Origin: Paragonimus skrjabini miyazakii
Lineage: Eukaryota > Platyhelminthes > Trematoda > Plagiorchiida > Troglotrematidae
Direction: 5' to 3'
DNA: 64,000 bases
Assembly (NCBI GenBank): GCA_014338405.1
Contig: JTDE01001331.1
Location: forward strand, 71,376 to 135,375
The translations under genes were made by a program, and so were the position numbers. Below are positions 11,711-23,800 of the stretch, in pieces (the stretch's first letter is position 1; every line of letters starts with the position of its first letter). The notes beneath the pieces are model-generated. The model was not told the DNA's origin, ran no database searches, and was given only the letters and a program-made list of their open reading frames with translations.

Positions 11711-14540
11711 TTTTTATGTGTGAAGTAAAAACTGCTAAACGTCTTTAACTATGAATCGGCTAACAAATAAAGACCAGTTCGAAATTTGTGGCCTTATGAC
11801 CGGTAGATTTATTGCATCCTAAATGATGCAATTGTTCATCTCCAACCCAAAATTAGACTGCTGGTAAAAAGACTGCCTATACACACGTTTTAGATGACTT
11901 AAACAACCGGATATCAATTTTCAAGGTATATTCTGCACCATCAGGTAACTAATCGGATTTGTTGAGAACCCTGTGAATAAATTATGCTTCAAATCCTCTT
12001 CCTTCTTAGGGATATTTACATACATATATGAAATTATGATCTCTTTTTTGGACTTGAGTTCGTTACTGCATTGAACCCCATACACATTCTTTAAACTTGG
12101 CCCAGTAATTCGATGACTCATGAGCTGGTGTAAGGCTGAGGGCCCATGTTCTCTGCGTCTGTTCAATTTTCATCCGATTTCATGTAACGGTCAGCTCTCT
12201 TGGAAAGTAGCCAGACAAACTGATACAACAACGCTTGTTGAACCAAAAATGTAATTGAAGGTGAAACATAATTTCAAAACAAGAATGAAAGATGACGTCA
12301 ATCATCTTATTGATCTCGTTGAATAAGAAAATATAATTCCAACAATTCTTTAAGGCGTTGTCATGGGCTAGTAATAGAATATCCCCATAGGCTACCATCT
12401 TGCAAGAGACGCCGAGGCCTTAGGTTGTATAACTTCTCATCGCGACTGTGCAGACCGTCTTGGTCAGTAGCGATGAAAAGCATACCGATGAGATCTTCAA
12501 AACAGAAGAAGTAGATGAGAATCTAGTTGCCTCGAAATCTGCCGTGCTTGAGAGAACAAACACCAAGGATTTCCAGTCGAGACTCATAAGCAGCGTTTTG
12601 AAAGTTCAATACGGTTTGCGTATTAGCTAGCTAAATAAGATGCAATGCATTTGCGTTGATTTTTATGCCAACACATACCAATGATTTAGCATATTTAGGC
12701 AGAAATCAAGGAAGTTAGGAAATTGACTACCTCAGATTGATTGTTTGTGAATGATCAATATGCGACACAACAGACTGGTAAGTTTTAATTAATATGGTCA
12801 TGCACATTATCAGCTGTGTCTATCCACAACAACAGGAAGTTGGTCAGTTCGATATGCCATTGTGTTTATTCAACAAATTAGGCAGGTTCATGGACCAGAA
12901 TGTTTCGAAAAGAAACGCGAAAATCCGTTTTATGAATTCAAACTTGGACAAAGTATAAGCGGGACTTTTCAAAAATTAATTTGACATTTTAGCAAGGGGG
13001 TAGAAACAATTTAGCAAATATAAAACGCTCGTTTGTCAATGTCAATCTGAAAATCAATTCAATATATTATCTGGTCCATAAAACAACTGGAAATCATTGT
13101 TGACTTACAAACATGATCTAAGGTTTCTGTGTGTATCTACGTACTAATTGCTATCTAAATTTGTTATGTCTAGGCTCACTATGAAAGTGCGCAACCTAAA
13201 ATTATTAGCCACGCTGTTTTAAAACTGTGCGATCTAGCACATAGTAAACGACAAGAAACAGACTTTCAACAACTAAGACAATGAATCGGATGCAAAATTG
13301 AACCAATCAAAGTATAACAAAATGGTGAACAGACATTAAATCCTAAACGAACCAATGACAGACCGTCTCATTTTGTCAACAGCCTTACGATCTCTTGACC
13401 TTCATATTAGAGATGGTCTAAAAGTCCTCCATGAAATCTAGTCCACCCAAAATTTTAAATCGGTTATAGTAGATCTGGGAGCTACTATTTTGATGAGTTC
13501 TTAACATCAAGCAACGCCACGGAAGGTTACACGAACATGTTATTAAACGATGCCGTATTTTCACTGCCTTCTACCAACATACAACAAAGTATAGAACCCG
13601 AAACACATGGTTTTGTGTTCACAGTGCTACCAACAGGTGTTTGGCATATCTGCTTAGAAGGTTTTTCCTTCCGTGTTATTCAAATATAAGACTCCTCTCA
13701 TGATACATCACACGTATGCATGATTAGATTTTTCCAATGTACTCCGTTCCAATGTTTTTACTAGACAGTTCACAGCAGAGCTGCAAATTTAGTGTTCTTA
13801 GACCATGCGTCCTCACCATGTAACTGTCCTGGAATCGTTTACGTGCAGAGTGAAAATTAACACAAATTGGTTGGTGTAAATTCACTTGCACAAACAGCTT
13901 TCTTCTGGTGTTCCTACCTACTGAATGACTTATGCTACTTTTATAGTGGCCATTCTTAAGAGAACGGTTGTAATCAAAAAGCTGCTCAAAACGTTTGATC
14001 CACTTCTTCAGACGTGTGTCGAAAGCTTTTAACGTCCTAGCAACCAAGTGTTTCGATGAGCCACTCTAACATATTCCCAAATAACATCAAATCAGTTTTT
14101 CTATAGCAGTTACCACTGTTTAATAATGGACATCATATTGCCCCATTGAGATCATCTTCTTGCGAATGACTCATCTCTGGTTAGGAATGGTGTGAGGTTT
14201 AGCTTTTAAGATGTGAGGTATATGGTGTTGGAAAGTAAACGGTGAGAGCGGCAGAAAACGAAGAGAAAGATCTCTATGGAACGTGAACATTTTGATGATG
14301 TGACTTCCGATATACCCATGTTTACATTGGAATAAATTTTCCAGTCCAAAATCCGCTAATCACATGCATTTATCGAAATATACAAGAGGTTAAACTATTT
14401 CACTTCAGCAGCGAGCTACATACACCTCAAGCAGTTTTTATCATTTGTTTACTCACCAATCCGGCACATGCAAACACTAAACCGGTTGCCTTGGGTCCTT
14501 ATAATATAAGTGGACAGAATTCAAAATTATTAAGTGAACA
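11711..14540. other. no recognisable gene
   Basis: AT-rich DNA with short frames. A 107-codon minus-strand frame (13724-14047, with FDTRLKKWIKRFEQLF) has a plausible protein-like start but no family match that I can name. Confidence 0.45.
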
Positions 14541-14751
14541 ACTCACCGGTAGATCAAATACCACTCAACAAGTTAATGATTCCTGTGATTTCAACTTGGA
14601 GAGAAGTCCTCATTGCGGGGTTATCGATTGGAGTTAGCAGACAGTAACTGTGTCTACTCTCGAGGTGATCGGGCAACCTGATCGTTACTCACAAGCGAAA
14701 GCGGATGAGCGTTCTCATATGATAATTTGGTCGTGCCTAACGTGAGGTCAA

Positions 14752-14806
14752 TGGCGCAGTGGTAAACACGGGTGCCTCATGAACTGAATGTTCGTGGTTC
14801 AAGTCC
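14752..14806 (+). promoter_or_regulatory. internal RNA polymerase III promoter (A and B boxes)
   Basis: The A box is TGGCGCAGTGG at 14752-14762 and the B box is GGTTCAAGTCC at 14796-14806. They match the TRGCNNAGNGG and GGTTCRANNCC consensus forms and are spaced as in a tRNA. The 31.7 kb copy has mutated boxes (TGGCACATTGG; TTTAGTCCC). Confidence 0.75.
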
Positions 14807-14825
14807 CGGCAGTGGCGATGATATG

Positions 14826-14868
14826 CACTACTGATGAGCTCTAATGAGAGCGAAACTCGAGTCTAGTG
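14826..14868 (+). ncRNA. hammerhead self-cleaving ribozyme (type I, minimal)
   Basis: All conserved parts are present in order. Stem I 5' strand is CACTA (14826-14830). Box 1 is CTGATGA (14831-14837). Stem II is GCTCT/AGAGC with loop AATG (14838-14851). Box 2 is GAAA (14852-14855). Stem III is only A-U and C-G closed by loop TCGA (14855-14862). The cleavage triplet is GTC with the cut after 14863. Stem I 3' strand is TAGTG (14864-14868), fully complementary to CACTA. The 10.1-11.1 closing pair of stem II is the canonical G-C. A two-pair stem III is a feature of the minimal hammerheads found in animal retroelements. It would cut SINE transcripts downstream of the tRNA-like head. Confidence 0.85.
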
Positions 14869-14957
14869 GTTCTTTTCAAAAGGAGCCGACTGGAAAGTCT
14901 ATGGGAATGCGATAGCAGTGATGAATTGTGGGTGATATTCAATCTATATAAAATAAA

Positions 14958-17079
14958 GATCAACTCAGAATCAATATTTACTCAATGTTCCGAATACTTC
15001 AGAAACAGGAAACTTTGAATTACGTCGCGATACGTGGGGAAGAACAGGACACACAAAAAAGTACTTTCATTTTTGATCTGATGCGAAATGCAGAAGTTCA
15101 CATAAATAAGTAGGAATTAACAATTTGTCGAATAGTATTTCGAGTGGAACCAAAAATTGATAACGAAAATTATTGCCAACAAATCATCTACACAAAATCC
15201 CACAAGAACATGATAAATACCTTAAAGTTCTATCAAGAAATATGAAGTATTTCAGCAGTAAATTTAAGAAAACCACTTCTAAATACATCTTGTAAGAAGG
15301 CAGAAGTTTTACATCAGATTAACTGAGTAAGTTTTGTGGAATAAACAGAGGTTTACTACGTCGGACTTTGGCATCAACGTGACGATCATCACAACATATT
15401 GTTACTCAAGGTGATGATATTAGGTAAGGTTAGTTACTTGAACAAAACGGTTGGAAATAATTAATTTTAGTGTGCAAACTCAACACTCTCATGCATTTTG
15501 ACGTACGTGGTATTATCAGAAAAACAGTAGCAACAAATGGATGGGTAGAACGTATGAACCGTGGAGCTTAAAAATGCAGTCAATTGTCCAAAGAAAATAG
15601 CGCCGCCATGGTTTGCTTTATGGTACAGTTGTGCATATTAAAACGACACCCGGCCATCAACTAGTAAACGTATAAGTTAGTTTCCTCAAATGAAATGTAG
15701 TATATCCCTCTTTCAGAACCTTGTCTCGTTCGCAAGAAGGATGTCGACAGACTTAAACGATGGCAGTGTACAAAACGTGTCATTCGACATAACATCCAAA
15801 AGCGCCTTTGAATGAAGAATTCAGCTACTTTGAAATGGTCAGCCAATTGTCGTTTGGCTGTGCGTAGTTTGTGTTGTGCAATCAGCACTCAAAGCTTAAT
15901 AGCATAATGTTTAGTGTTTATGGATATGGAGGGTAATCACTGCCGTAAAGTTGTCAAGACTACGATCTGCTGGGCTACACTAGCAAGACTGTATACAGAA
16001 TCGTGTTCATTCAACCAAGTATCCAGGAGCTCAAGGTAAGTGTTCTTAAAGACCAGTAGGGTTTCCTGCCCAAAGGGAGCAATAATGATTTGCTGTTTGT
16101 AACGACCGACCTTCAGAAACACGCTCTAAAAGCAGTCAAACAAACAATTCTTTTTGTGGTATTGGTTGAAGTTTCTGAGTTCATGAATGGCTGACCGCTA
16201 TAAACGATTTTCTGTCAGTTTGACTATTCAGGTAATCTAAGTACTCTAACTAATCGTGAGTCTGGGTGTCATCGATACTGTAGCCGCACTAATCAAATTA
16301 TGAAATTTTTCATCACCGGGATGAAGCGGATGCGTTGCTTAGTTTCTACACCGCATGTGCCTTATTTAGTTGTCATCCATTGAGTTGACATATCAATCTG
16401 AGGATGTGTCTAATCTAATTGTGGCGTGCTAAGCGCATTACACTTTGAAACCACCTCTTTGTTGTGCCACCTGACCGTGCGCATAAAGTTGATATTAAAT
16501 CCCATAAAGCGTTCGTGCGTAACGCTTGCAATCTTCCTTGAAAAACAGCCGCGTTTGCAACCATAATTAAGTCATTTAAGCTTGACACCAATAGACTTGC
16601 GAGTTTTCAATTTCGGGGTTTTCATCAAATTCTGATATTGCGACCTCCGATAGTACACTTAATAAAAAAGACTTTATGAGTTACTGTCTGTACGTTTGTT
16701 AACTGAATAACAAGCTACCTGTGGATTTGTCATTAAACGAAAATCAAAAGATAAGAAAGAATATATATGTAGCGATATGCTAACATTTTGTTAATTCTCA
16801 TCATTCGCAAAAGTAGAACACGCCAGTTAAGTACATCATATAGATAAGGGTAAACAGTGATTGAACAGGCCTACAAGCACGAGTGTTATCTAATCACGCC
16901 CATGGCAAATCGATAGCTTGTCTCAACTACTTTTATGTGCACAATGTCGGCTGGTAAATACGGATAAGCATTATTTCACAGAAAGCCAGTAACCTTGGGT
17001 TCCGTTTGCGCAACAGTTTCTTGAATGAGTTTACTGGGTCAACTTGGTGACCTTTTTTCCTGATGCATTTAACAATTGA
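14958..17079. other. no recognisable gene
   Basis: Only short frames and no motif recognised on either strand. Confidence 0.55.
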
Positions 17080-17320
17080 TTTTGAACGGTCACCTCACCA
17101 TGTTGAGGTCGGTGCGTCATCAGCTGTTTCAACTATTTCGAGATATGTTCAGTCACTCGCTGTGATAGCTGTCGATCTATTCTACTTATTTAAACGTCAC
17201 TGCAACTGTAGCAAAGCTGGTACACAAAATGAGAGACGGAAACGTTTGATGAACTGCTTTCGCGATTACGGAGACCTGGTACACTGGTGGTACGAACTAC
17301 TTGCAACCGCGAAGCTGGTG
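17080..17320 (-). pseudogene. Penelope-like element fragment, GIY-YIG region
   Basis: Minus-strand translation gives VVRTTSVPGLRNRES (linker), then SHFVYQLCYSCSDV, a stop, and ISRIDRQLSQRVTEHISK. This is the order of the PLE GIY-YIG core: VY...C.C...YIGR, then an arginine helix ending in EH. One stop codon lies where YVGRT is expected. I found no RT portion next to it on the 5' side (17.3-17.9 kb), so this is a 3' fragment or the RT has decayed beyond recognition. Confidence 0.6.
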
Positions 17321-20300
17321 ATCGACCTTTGTTGTTGCCCGGAGCACACGCTTTATGACTGAGAAGAGAATCCCGATCCAATCATTGCATGGCCGTGTTA
17401 AAACGGGCAAATGAAACCGTAGGTAACGTGACTTTTGTTAATACATTTGTTACCTAAATTAAACTCTGGTTGCCAAAGTTTTTGCTATTGGAACACACTT
17501 TGGCCAACTTTCTGCATTTTACCATACTGTCCACGATGGAAGAATTCGATTTTAAGCCGGACTGTGTGGAAGAATTCGGAAGAGACAGACTCAAAAATTC
17601 TGCTGACTGTCGGTCTATTTACATAAATTGAAACGCATTTAATTTACTAGTGTGACAGGCCAAACTGACACTTGCAATTACGAGTATACAAACCGAATTG
17701 CACTGACGCGTCCGTAACACAACCATTGTGAACTTCAAACGTAGAGACGGCATACGTGCTATGTGAAAATAATGCGGCTGGAATAGGACTTCCCCATTAT
17801 TGCAGACTAACGAAAACTTGTCAGTGAATGAATTGCGCCTTGTCTCATAGGTTGACCACAGATGCATTCTCACTTTTTTAATTCGTCAATGTTTAGTCAT
17901 CTCCTTCTTCATTATCATTTAAAGTGTTAGTTAAAATGTCCTATCGTTTGTTTTCATCATTCTACCCATGTTGCGACAACAGTTACTCATACATTGTAAC
18001 CCTCTCCGCTTGAGTTAGAATGAAACTTTATATTCCCTGTTAGTGTACGTTTTATGTGTTACCGCATTGAATGTTGCTATTGGGGACTACTTTATTATAA
18101 TGTCCAATCCATTGTCGTCCACTCTTCACATGTCAGCCTAGATCGTCCGCCTTACGATTTTTCTGTCCACATGCGTTCTGGTTTTATTTTCTCTTATTCA
18201 CGCACCGAATACAGAAAGCGTCGGCAGATTCACTGATTGTGTAACGCAAGCCGCTCTTGAGGGTGCATGATCGCAAGCGCCCTTTATTTTCAATGACAGA
18301 TTACTCCGGACCCCGATGAAACCATTTATGTGAAAATATTATTTTGACCCATTAAATATAGATGTGAGCTTTTGCTGAACCATATAAACCTCGCATCTCT
18401 GCAGATTGTTGCCTTACGTAGTATTGCTGTGTCCGGTTAAGTGCGCGCATACAAACCGGGGGTGTGTATTTGTGTCATGAACCCGTTTGCAAGACCATCA
18501 AACAATGCACGTCATTTTTCTTGTAATTATGGTCTTGTCTACGTCTACTTGAACTGGATTATATGACACTTCTAATTGGACAGTTATTTCCAAACCAGCT
18601 TATACTTGCATGTGTGAATAGTACGGTCTATTACCATGCTGCACAGTCGTGTGTATTTCCTTAGACTACAGTTCCTGCCATACGTTTATACTCTGAGCTG
18701 CGATACACTACCGCTACCTACCCGTGCTTGAGTTCCGCATAACCAATATATCAGATAAAGCGACCAATAGGGTTATCCTCAACCAAATGTATTCGGATCA
18801 AACCTCAACGGAGTATTTTTATGGTCAACTTCTGGATATCTATAATTCAGTTTCCCAAACAGCCAAAGGACAACCTTTTTACTGAGCAAAATACAGTCAA
18901 CAGTTACTGCCATTCATTGCTATTCTTACACACGTATTTTCGATCCATTCAAAAATGCCCCATAATCAAAACGTTTGCGGTTTCTTCCAAGTCGAAATGG
19001 TCAGTTCATAGTCATGAGCCTCGTTCAAGAATCCGATCGCTCGCTTTGGTTGAATGACGCTTGAACGTTTTCATGCATTTGATCGTAACAATCCCACTTT
19101 CTTTGATTACTTGGACTTACTGTCTGATATTATAACCCAAATGAACGTACATTGCTTCACAGACTAAACACAAATGGCTGACTGATTTCAGCTTAACAGA
19201 AAAAGAGGTGCAACAGACTACATCAAATACATTTCTACAACTCTATTAACAAAAAATATTTGGACTGCCGCTCTGAAACTTACTCACCAATCGGTGAGTC
19301 TAGTCTGCGACCTGTGTCTTGTTGAAGAGACCTAACAAGATCAGAATAGTTGTTCACTTCGTCTGCGATCAATGTTATCAGCTGCTTACAAAAGCTCCTC
19401 CCATACAATGGAACATTCAATTCGGCGTTCTATGCATTGTTGCGTTCGCTGAACGTGTATGCCAGCCTTAGTACCAAACGGCCGAAAAATATAAGCTGTC
19501 CCCTTGAATGTTTATCTAACTGTAGCAGTCTCTTCTCATGTGAACTAGAAGAAAACCAGTCCCCTAAATTCTTTGCAACCTGCGGTAAACCCTCCACAAA
19601 TACGTTTGATTTTCACTCTAATTTACTGCATAACGTATTTATTCAACATGTTTCCTTCTCATAAATGTCTTAGATGTTTGAGCTATGATTGGCTGCATAT
19701 AGGATATCATTAACCATCATGTTATCCTATCAAAAGCCAGAGTTTTTAATGGGTTCAAAAACGTTTACCAACACAACTTGGAACGTTTCAATCCTTCGTC
19801 ATTCTGACTTTTCTCTATTCGTATAGACAGCTTGTGGTAAATTCGTTCCGCCCAAAAACACCTTTAGCAATATATTTCTCATTATTGCATCGGCAGATAT
19901 AAAATTTCATTAGAAATCAGTTGGCTGAATTTCACCTGATAAGTCTCCACAAAAATGGCCTGTGAGCACACGTATTAAAAATATTCGCGATAAATTTATA
20001 CAGTCACTCTGTCCAGTATAAATTTGCGAAATGGACAGTGTGACATGCTTCGATACCTCGATCGATCACACTTCCGACCAGTAATTGCTGTAGATTTGGA
20101 ACCACAATTTACTACGTAAGCATCAAAGCAACCACCGAGTCCGCTATCGAGCAGTACATTTAGGAATGTGGTCACTTCCGTAAAACTGTTACGGCATTAG
20201 GGGCAAGGGTGTAGGCTGTCTAGTCCACAAAGATAACTCGAAAAATCAGACATCTCCTCGTATTGTACGGCATAATAATTGGGGGGTGACTAAATGAATT

Positions 20301-20824
20301 ATTACGGTTCTTTGTAGATTTCAACAGTAAGTGGGTAATAGCAGGTGTTCGAGCATCTCAGTATGGGCTTTGAACACTATCCAATTTGTCCAGTAGTCTC
20401 ACTTGAAAGGCAGTTGACGCTCTCCGTACTGGAAGCGATTGTCTAGCGTTAGTATGCCGGCTGAAAAACACTCTTCTTTTGAAGTATCTATCATTATTAA
20501 CATCACATAACAGACCCATCACGTCTATCACTTACTTACCTACGAAGAAATCGAAATACAGCCGATCAATCTAAGGGCCATTAAATTAAACCTTACATGA
20601 CAGACGCCGTATCTACTGGTCATTCAGTCAACGGTTTCTGTTCATTCTCTCATATTTCAATCAGGCAGCATCGTTCAAGATCCGTTGTGAAGATATTGAG
20701 AATATTCCGAATTTAAATGTTGACAACTACTGGAACACCCTTTGTTACGGTTGAAGTTAAGTATATTATCCTTTGCTCTTTCGTGTTGAAAATATTGCTT
20801 ACGTTTCCTTTCATTTTTCTGCAG
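17321..20824. other. no recognisable gene
   Basis: Short frames only, up to about 104 codons (19350-19664, plus) with no domain. No RNA gene or repeat recognised. Confidence 0.5.
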
Positions 20825-23800
20825 AAGACTTCTTTCCAGCAATGAAGGACAGCATGCCTGAAGACATCAAGATACTACTGGCAATCATTCATGTATACAA
20901 CTACATATAATGGACTAGTAAAACGTTTCTATATTCCACATTGACAGGCTTAATTGGTCTGTGAATGACCTGGATAAAACAAATTTAAACTACAACACTA
21001 GACACTAAGAGAATAGGTGATATGAAAGGTACATGACGCCTAGCTGCCATATACATTTCTTTTGTGAATGTCAATCATACAGTGACATTCAGTCGTTTAT
21101 TTGAAAGTAGGAAAGGTAAATTCGATGTAACCGTCTAATCAATTTGGGATATGCACGCTTGTTTTGCATGTCAGTAAACGATACAATTCATTTCACAATT
21201 CATTCATTAGGTGCAATTTTATGGAAATGACTATGTGATCCTTCTTTATCCTCAACAATATGCAGGTTATAAAAGAAGACGAATATACTTCGTGCATCAT
21301 TCCAAGTGCTATCATAAAAAAACAGTTGGACAACAGTGTGGTACTTCTGAGACCGACTATGTGAACTCCCAGTTCGTCAATGAAATTATGATATAGTCTG
21401 TTTACAACAAAGCTTCCTAATCTCTTTCTACAGTTAATAATCATTATATCATAATTCGTACAATTTACTGATAGACAATGGTAACACAGCAAGAAACACC
21501 AAACAGTATTGTAACAGGATGACCACGTAACAAAACAAAAGTATCTACCTTGCGGAATACGAACCGTCGCATTCTTCGAACGGACTCTGCGGTGGCCTGT
21601 TGTTTCTCAATCAATGATTAACGCAGACAACAAATCTCATCATCTTGAAACTGACTGCAATTCTTACGGACATCATTGAGCAGCTAGTTTGCTACGTCCC
21701 CTGATTGTGTTTACCATAAAAGCTTAAGTTTGCACGTGTTTATGCACCAGTACTTTTACTGTTGTCCGGTTGAACACGTAGGTTGAATGGCGAAGCGTTT
21801 ATCACAATAGGTGAAAGGTATCCCTTTGTGTGAACGAATACCTACTCCATGGAGACCGTTAACAGCGTGGTCGTTAAACTTGATGTCAATAGGGACCACC
21901 TAGTTGTCTGCACGCGAGCACTTTGTGTTGCTTACAAAGTTCCAACAGCCTACCTCATACATGTCAAACATCAAACGTAATCCGCTGACGAATCGACTTT
22001 TGTCCGATTGTGCATTTCTTTTCGTTGTTCACACAAAACAGTGTGCAAGGCGGACAACGGTCAATCCCGAAGATGAGTATAAATGTTGATTTCAGCACTC
22101 AAAGCTGATGAGCCAGGTTGTTTGTAAAATTGTAACACTAAGTTGTGATTAGTAGTCCCCGAATTAGGACTGCTGGATCTGTTGAAGTTCGTCTGACACG
22201 TTTGTCATCTTTTGTTTGGTATGATGCGGAGCAATGTTTTCGCTGAGGCATGTTTGATTTGGTTGTAGAAAACCCATCCTAAATTCGCCTTTATATGTCT
22301 TTGCTGTGTGTGGTAAACAACCACGATGAATTTTGTAGCACAACTGCGCATAAAATGTTTGCTCTCTTATGTTTCATAACCATCATTACTTGTCTGTTCA
22401 AACTTCTTTCTTGGTGCTGTTTGACACGCTTTCAACTTCATCTGCATTTGGTTGATTCAAGGAGATTATTTCTCGTTGACTGGTGCCTATTTGCGGGCTC
22501 TTGTTTGGCTACTCCATTTTGAACGCTTTTCTGCTGAATAATCCGTCAGTCCGGTACATTCACATTCAAGGTGAGATAGCACTTTTGTTGCAGTCTTATC
22601 AAACACTTTTGTATAATCCAATCCTATTGATCGCCTTTTCTGACGTTTTTTGAACTTATAGGATAGTCTGGTTAACTCAGTCGTTATTGGAATTGTCGTG
22701 TACGCGTTACTTAATAAATAATTCTAAATCGCCAGGAACGTTTTAATATCGTTTATTTTTGTTTCTACATATTCTTTCGAGTCGAATGTACTGGTATACT
22801 ACTTAAATACATTCCCAATCATCTATAATTTATGGCCGCGACTGATTCGCACTGACAAGGTTCACATTCCATTTAACCTTTAGCTCCGGATATACCCTGG
22901 TAGTAAAACTGGGCCAAAATTAGGTAACATGTTCAGAAGGAAAAAATCTAAGGATGCATCAAAATTTAACCGTTTTATGCTTTCTCCCAGTCAGTAAATA
23001 ACTAAAGGCACTTCTCCAATCAGGTGGTAAAGCAGCCTCAATCACAACGGATAACATTGGGCGTCAAGATTGATTTTACACTCCGATTAGTTTCAAGTGA
23101 GGTATTAATATGACGGTCACCATGGAAACCATGTAGTGTATAATTTGAGGCTTTTTGAAACCATCAGTATTTTTTGCCGTGTATGGACAGCTGGTTTAAT
23201 GTACAATTACAAGAAAAACTTCCTTCTGTTAACTGGTCAAGTGTTGGTTATTCAAGTTTTTTATTCCAACTGAATCATTATCAGTCTATTCAAAGTGTGT
23301 TGAAGTCTGTCAGACTTCCCACTCCTCAGCCATCCCAGTATCACGTGTTTTTCTGTCCTAAGTCAATACTGCAGCTTTCTGAGTTGGAGGATGTCTTTTC
23401 TGTTCTGTTTACTTAAAATATTCTTGTTTTCAATGGAAGTCACATTGGACGTCCTGTTGACGACAGTCTCTTGCACGTACAGCTAACAGGTTTGATGAAG
23501 ATATTCTGCTTATTACAGGTTGTCGTAAGACCCAATGTATATATGTATACGCGTATCATCATCATCATAGACAGCAATACATCAGTGGTTCACACTGATG
23601 CGTATAATAGTAGAGTATCTAAATCAGGCTTCAATACATAACATAGAACCATTAAACTGCCCATCTTAACACACTTTGGTCCTGTTATTCCTCTTGTGGT
23701 TTAAACGGCTTCATCTTTTCTATTCACTTATCGTCCACTTAGGGTCATTGAAGTGAAATGCAATGTGATATTGACGATTTGTTATACTTAAGTCATTAAT

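Larger units (their letters stand above)
14541..14957 (+). mobile_element. tRNA-derived SINE-like repeat with hammerhead ribozyme, copy 1
   Basis: About 417 bases collinear with 31553-31970. It has three parts. A leader of about 200 bases contains GATCGGGCAACCTGATCG and TTACTCACAAGCGAAAG. A tRNA-like section (about 14745-14815) has pol III A and B boxes. A hammerhead ribozyme (14826-14868) is followed by a tail with GAAAGTCTATGGGAATGCGA. Shorter copies at 26345, 59777 (minus) and 60012 contain only the tail or the B box through tail part. The core SINE is therefore probably the tRNA-like part onward, and the shared leader may belong to a larger host repeat. It encodes no protein and would depend on a partner reverse transcriptase. 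The design resembles the Schistosoma Sm-alpha SINE. I have not aligned the two. Confidence 0.8.

Noticed and set aside
13724..14047. 107-codon minus frame as a gag-like gene
   Set aside because: FDTRLKKWIKRFEQLF vaguely recalls a gag helix, but there is no zinc knuckle, protease or RT nearby.
23555..23575. CRISPR-like or satellite repeat at the ATC run
   Set aside because: It is a short trinucleotide microsatellite. No spaced direct repeats occur anywhere in the window.
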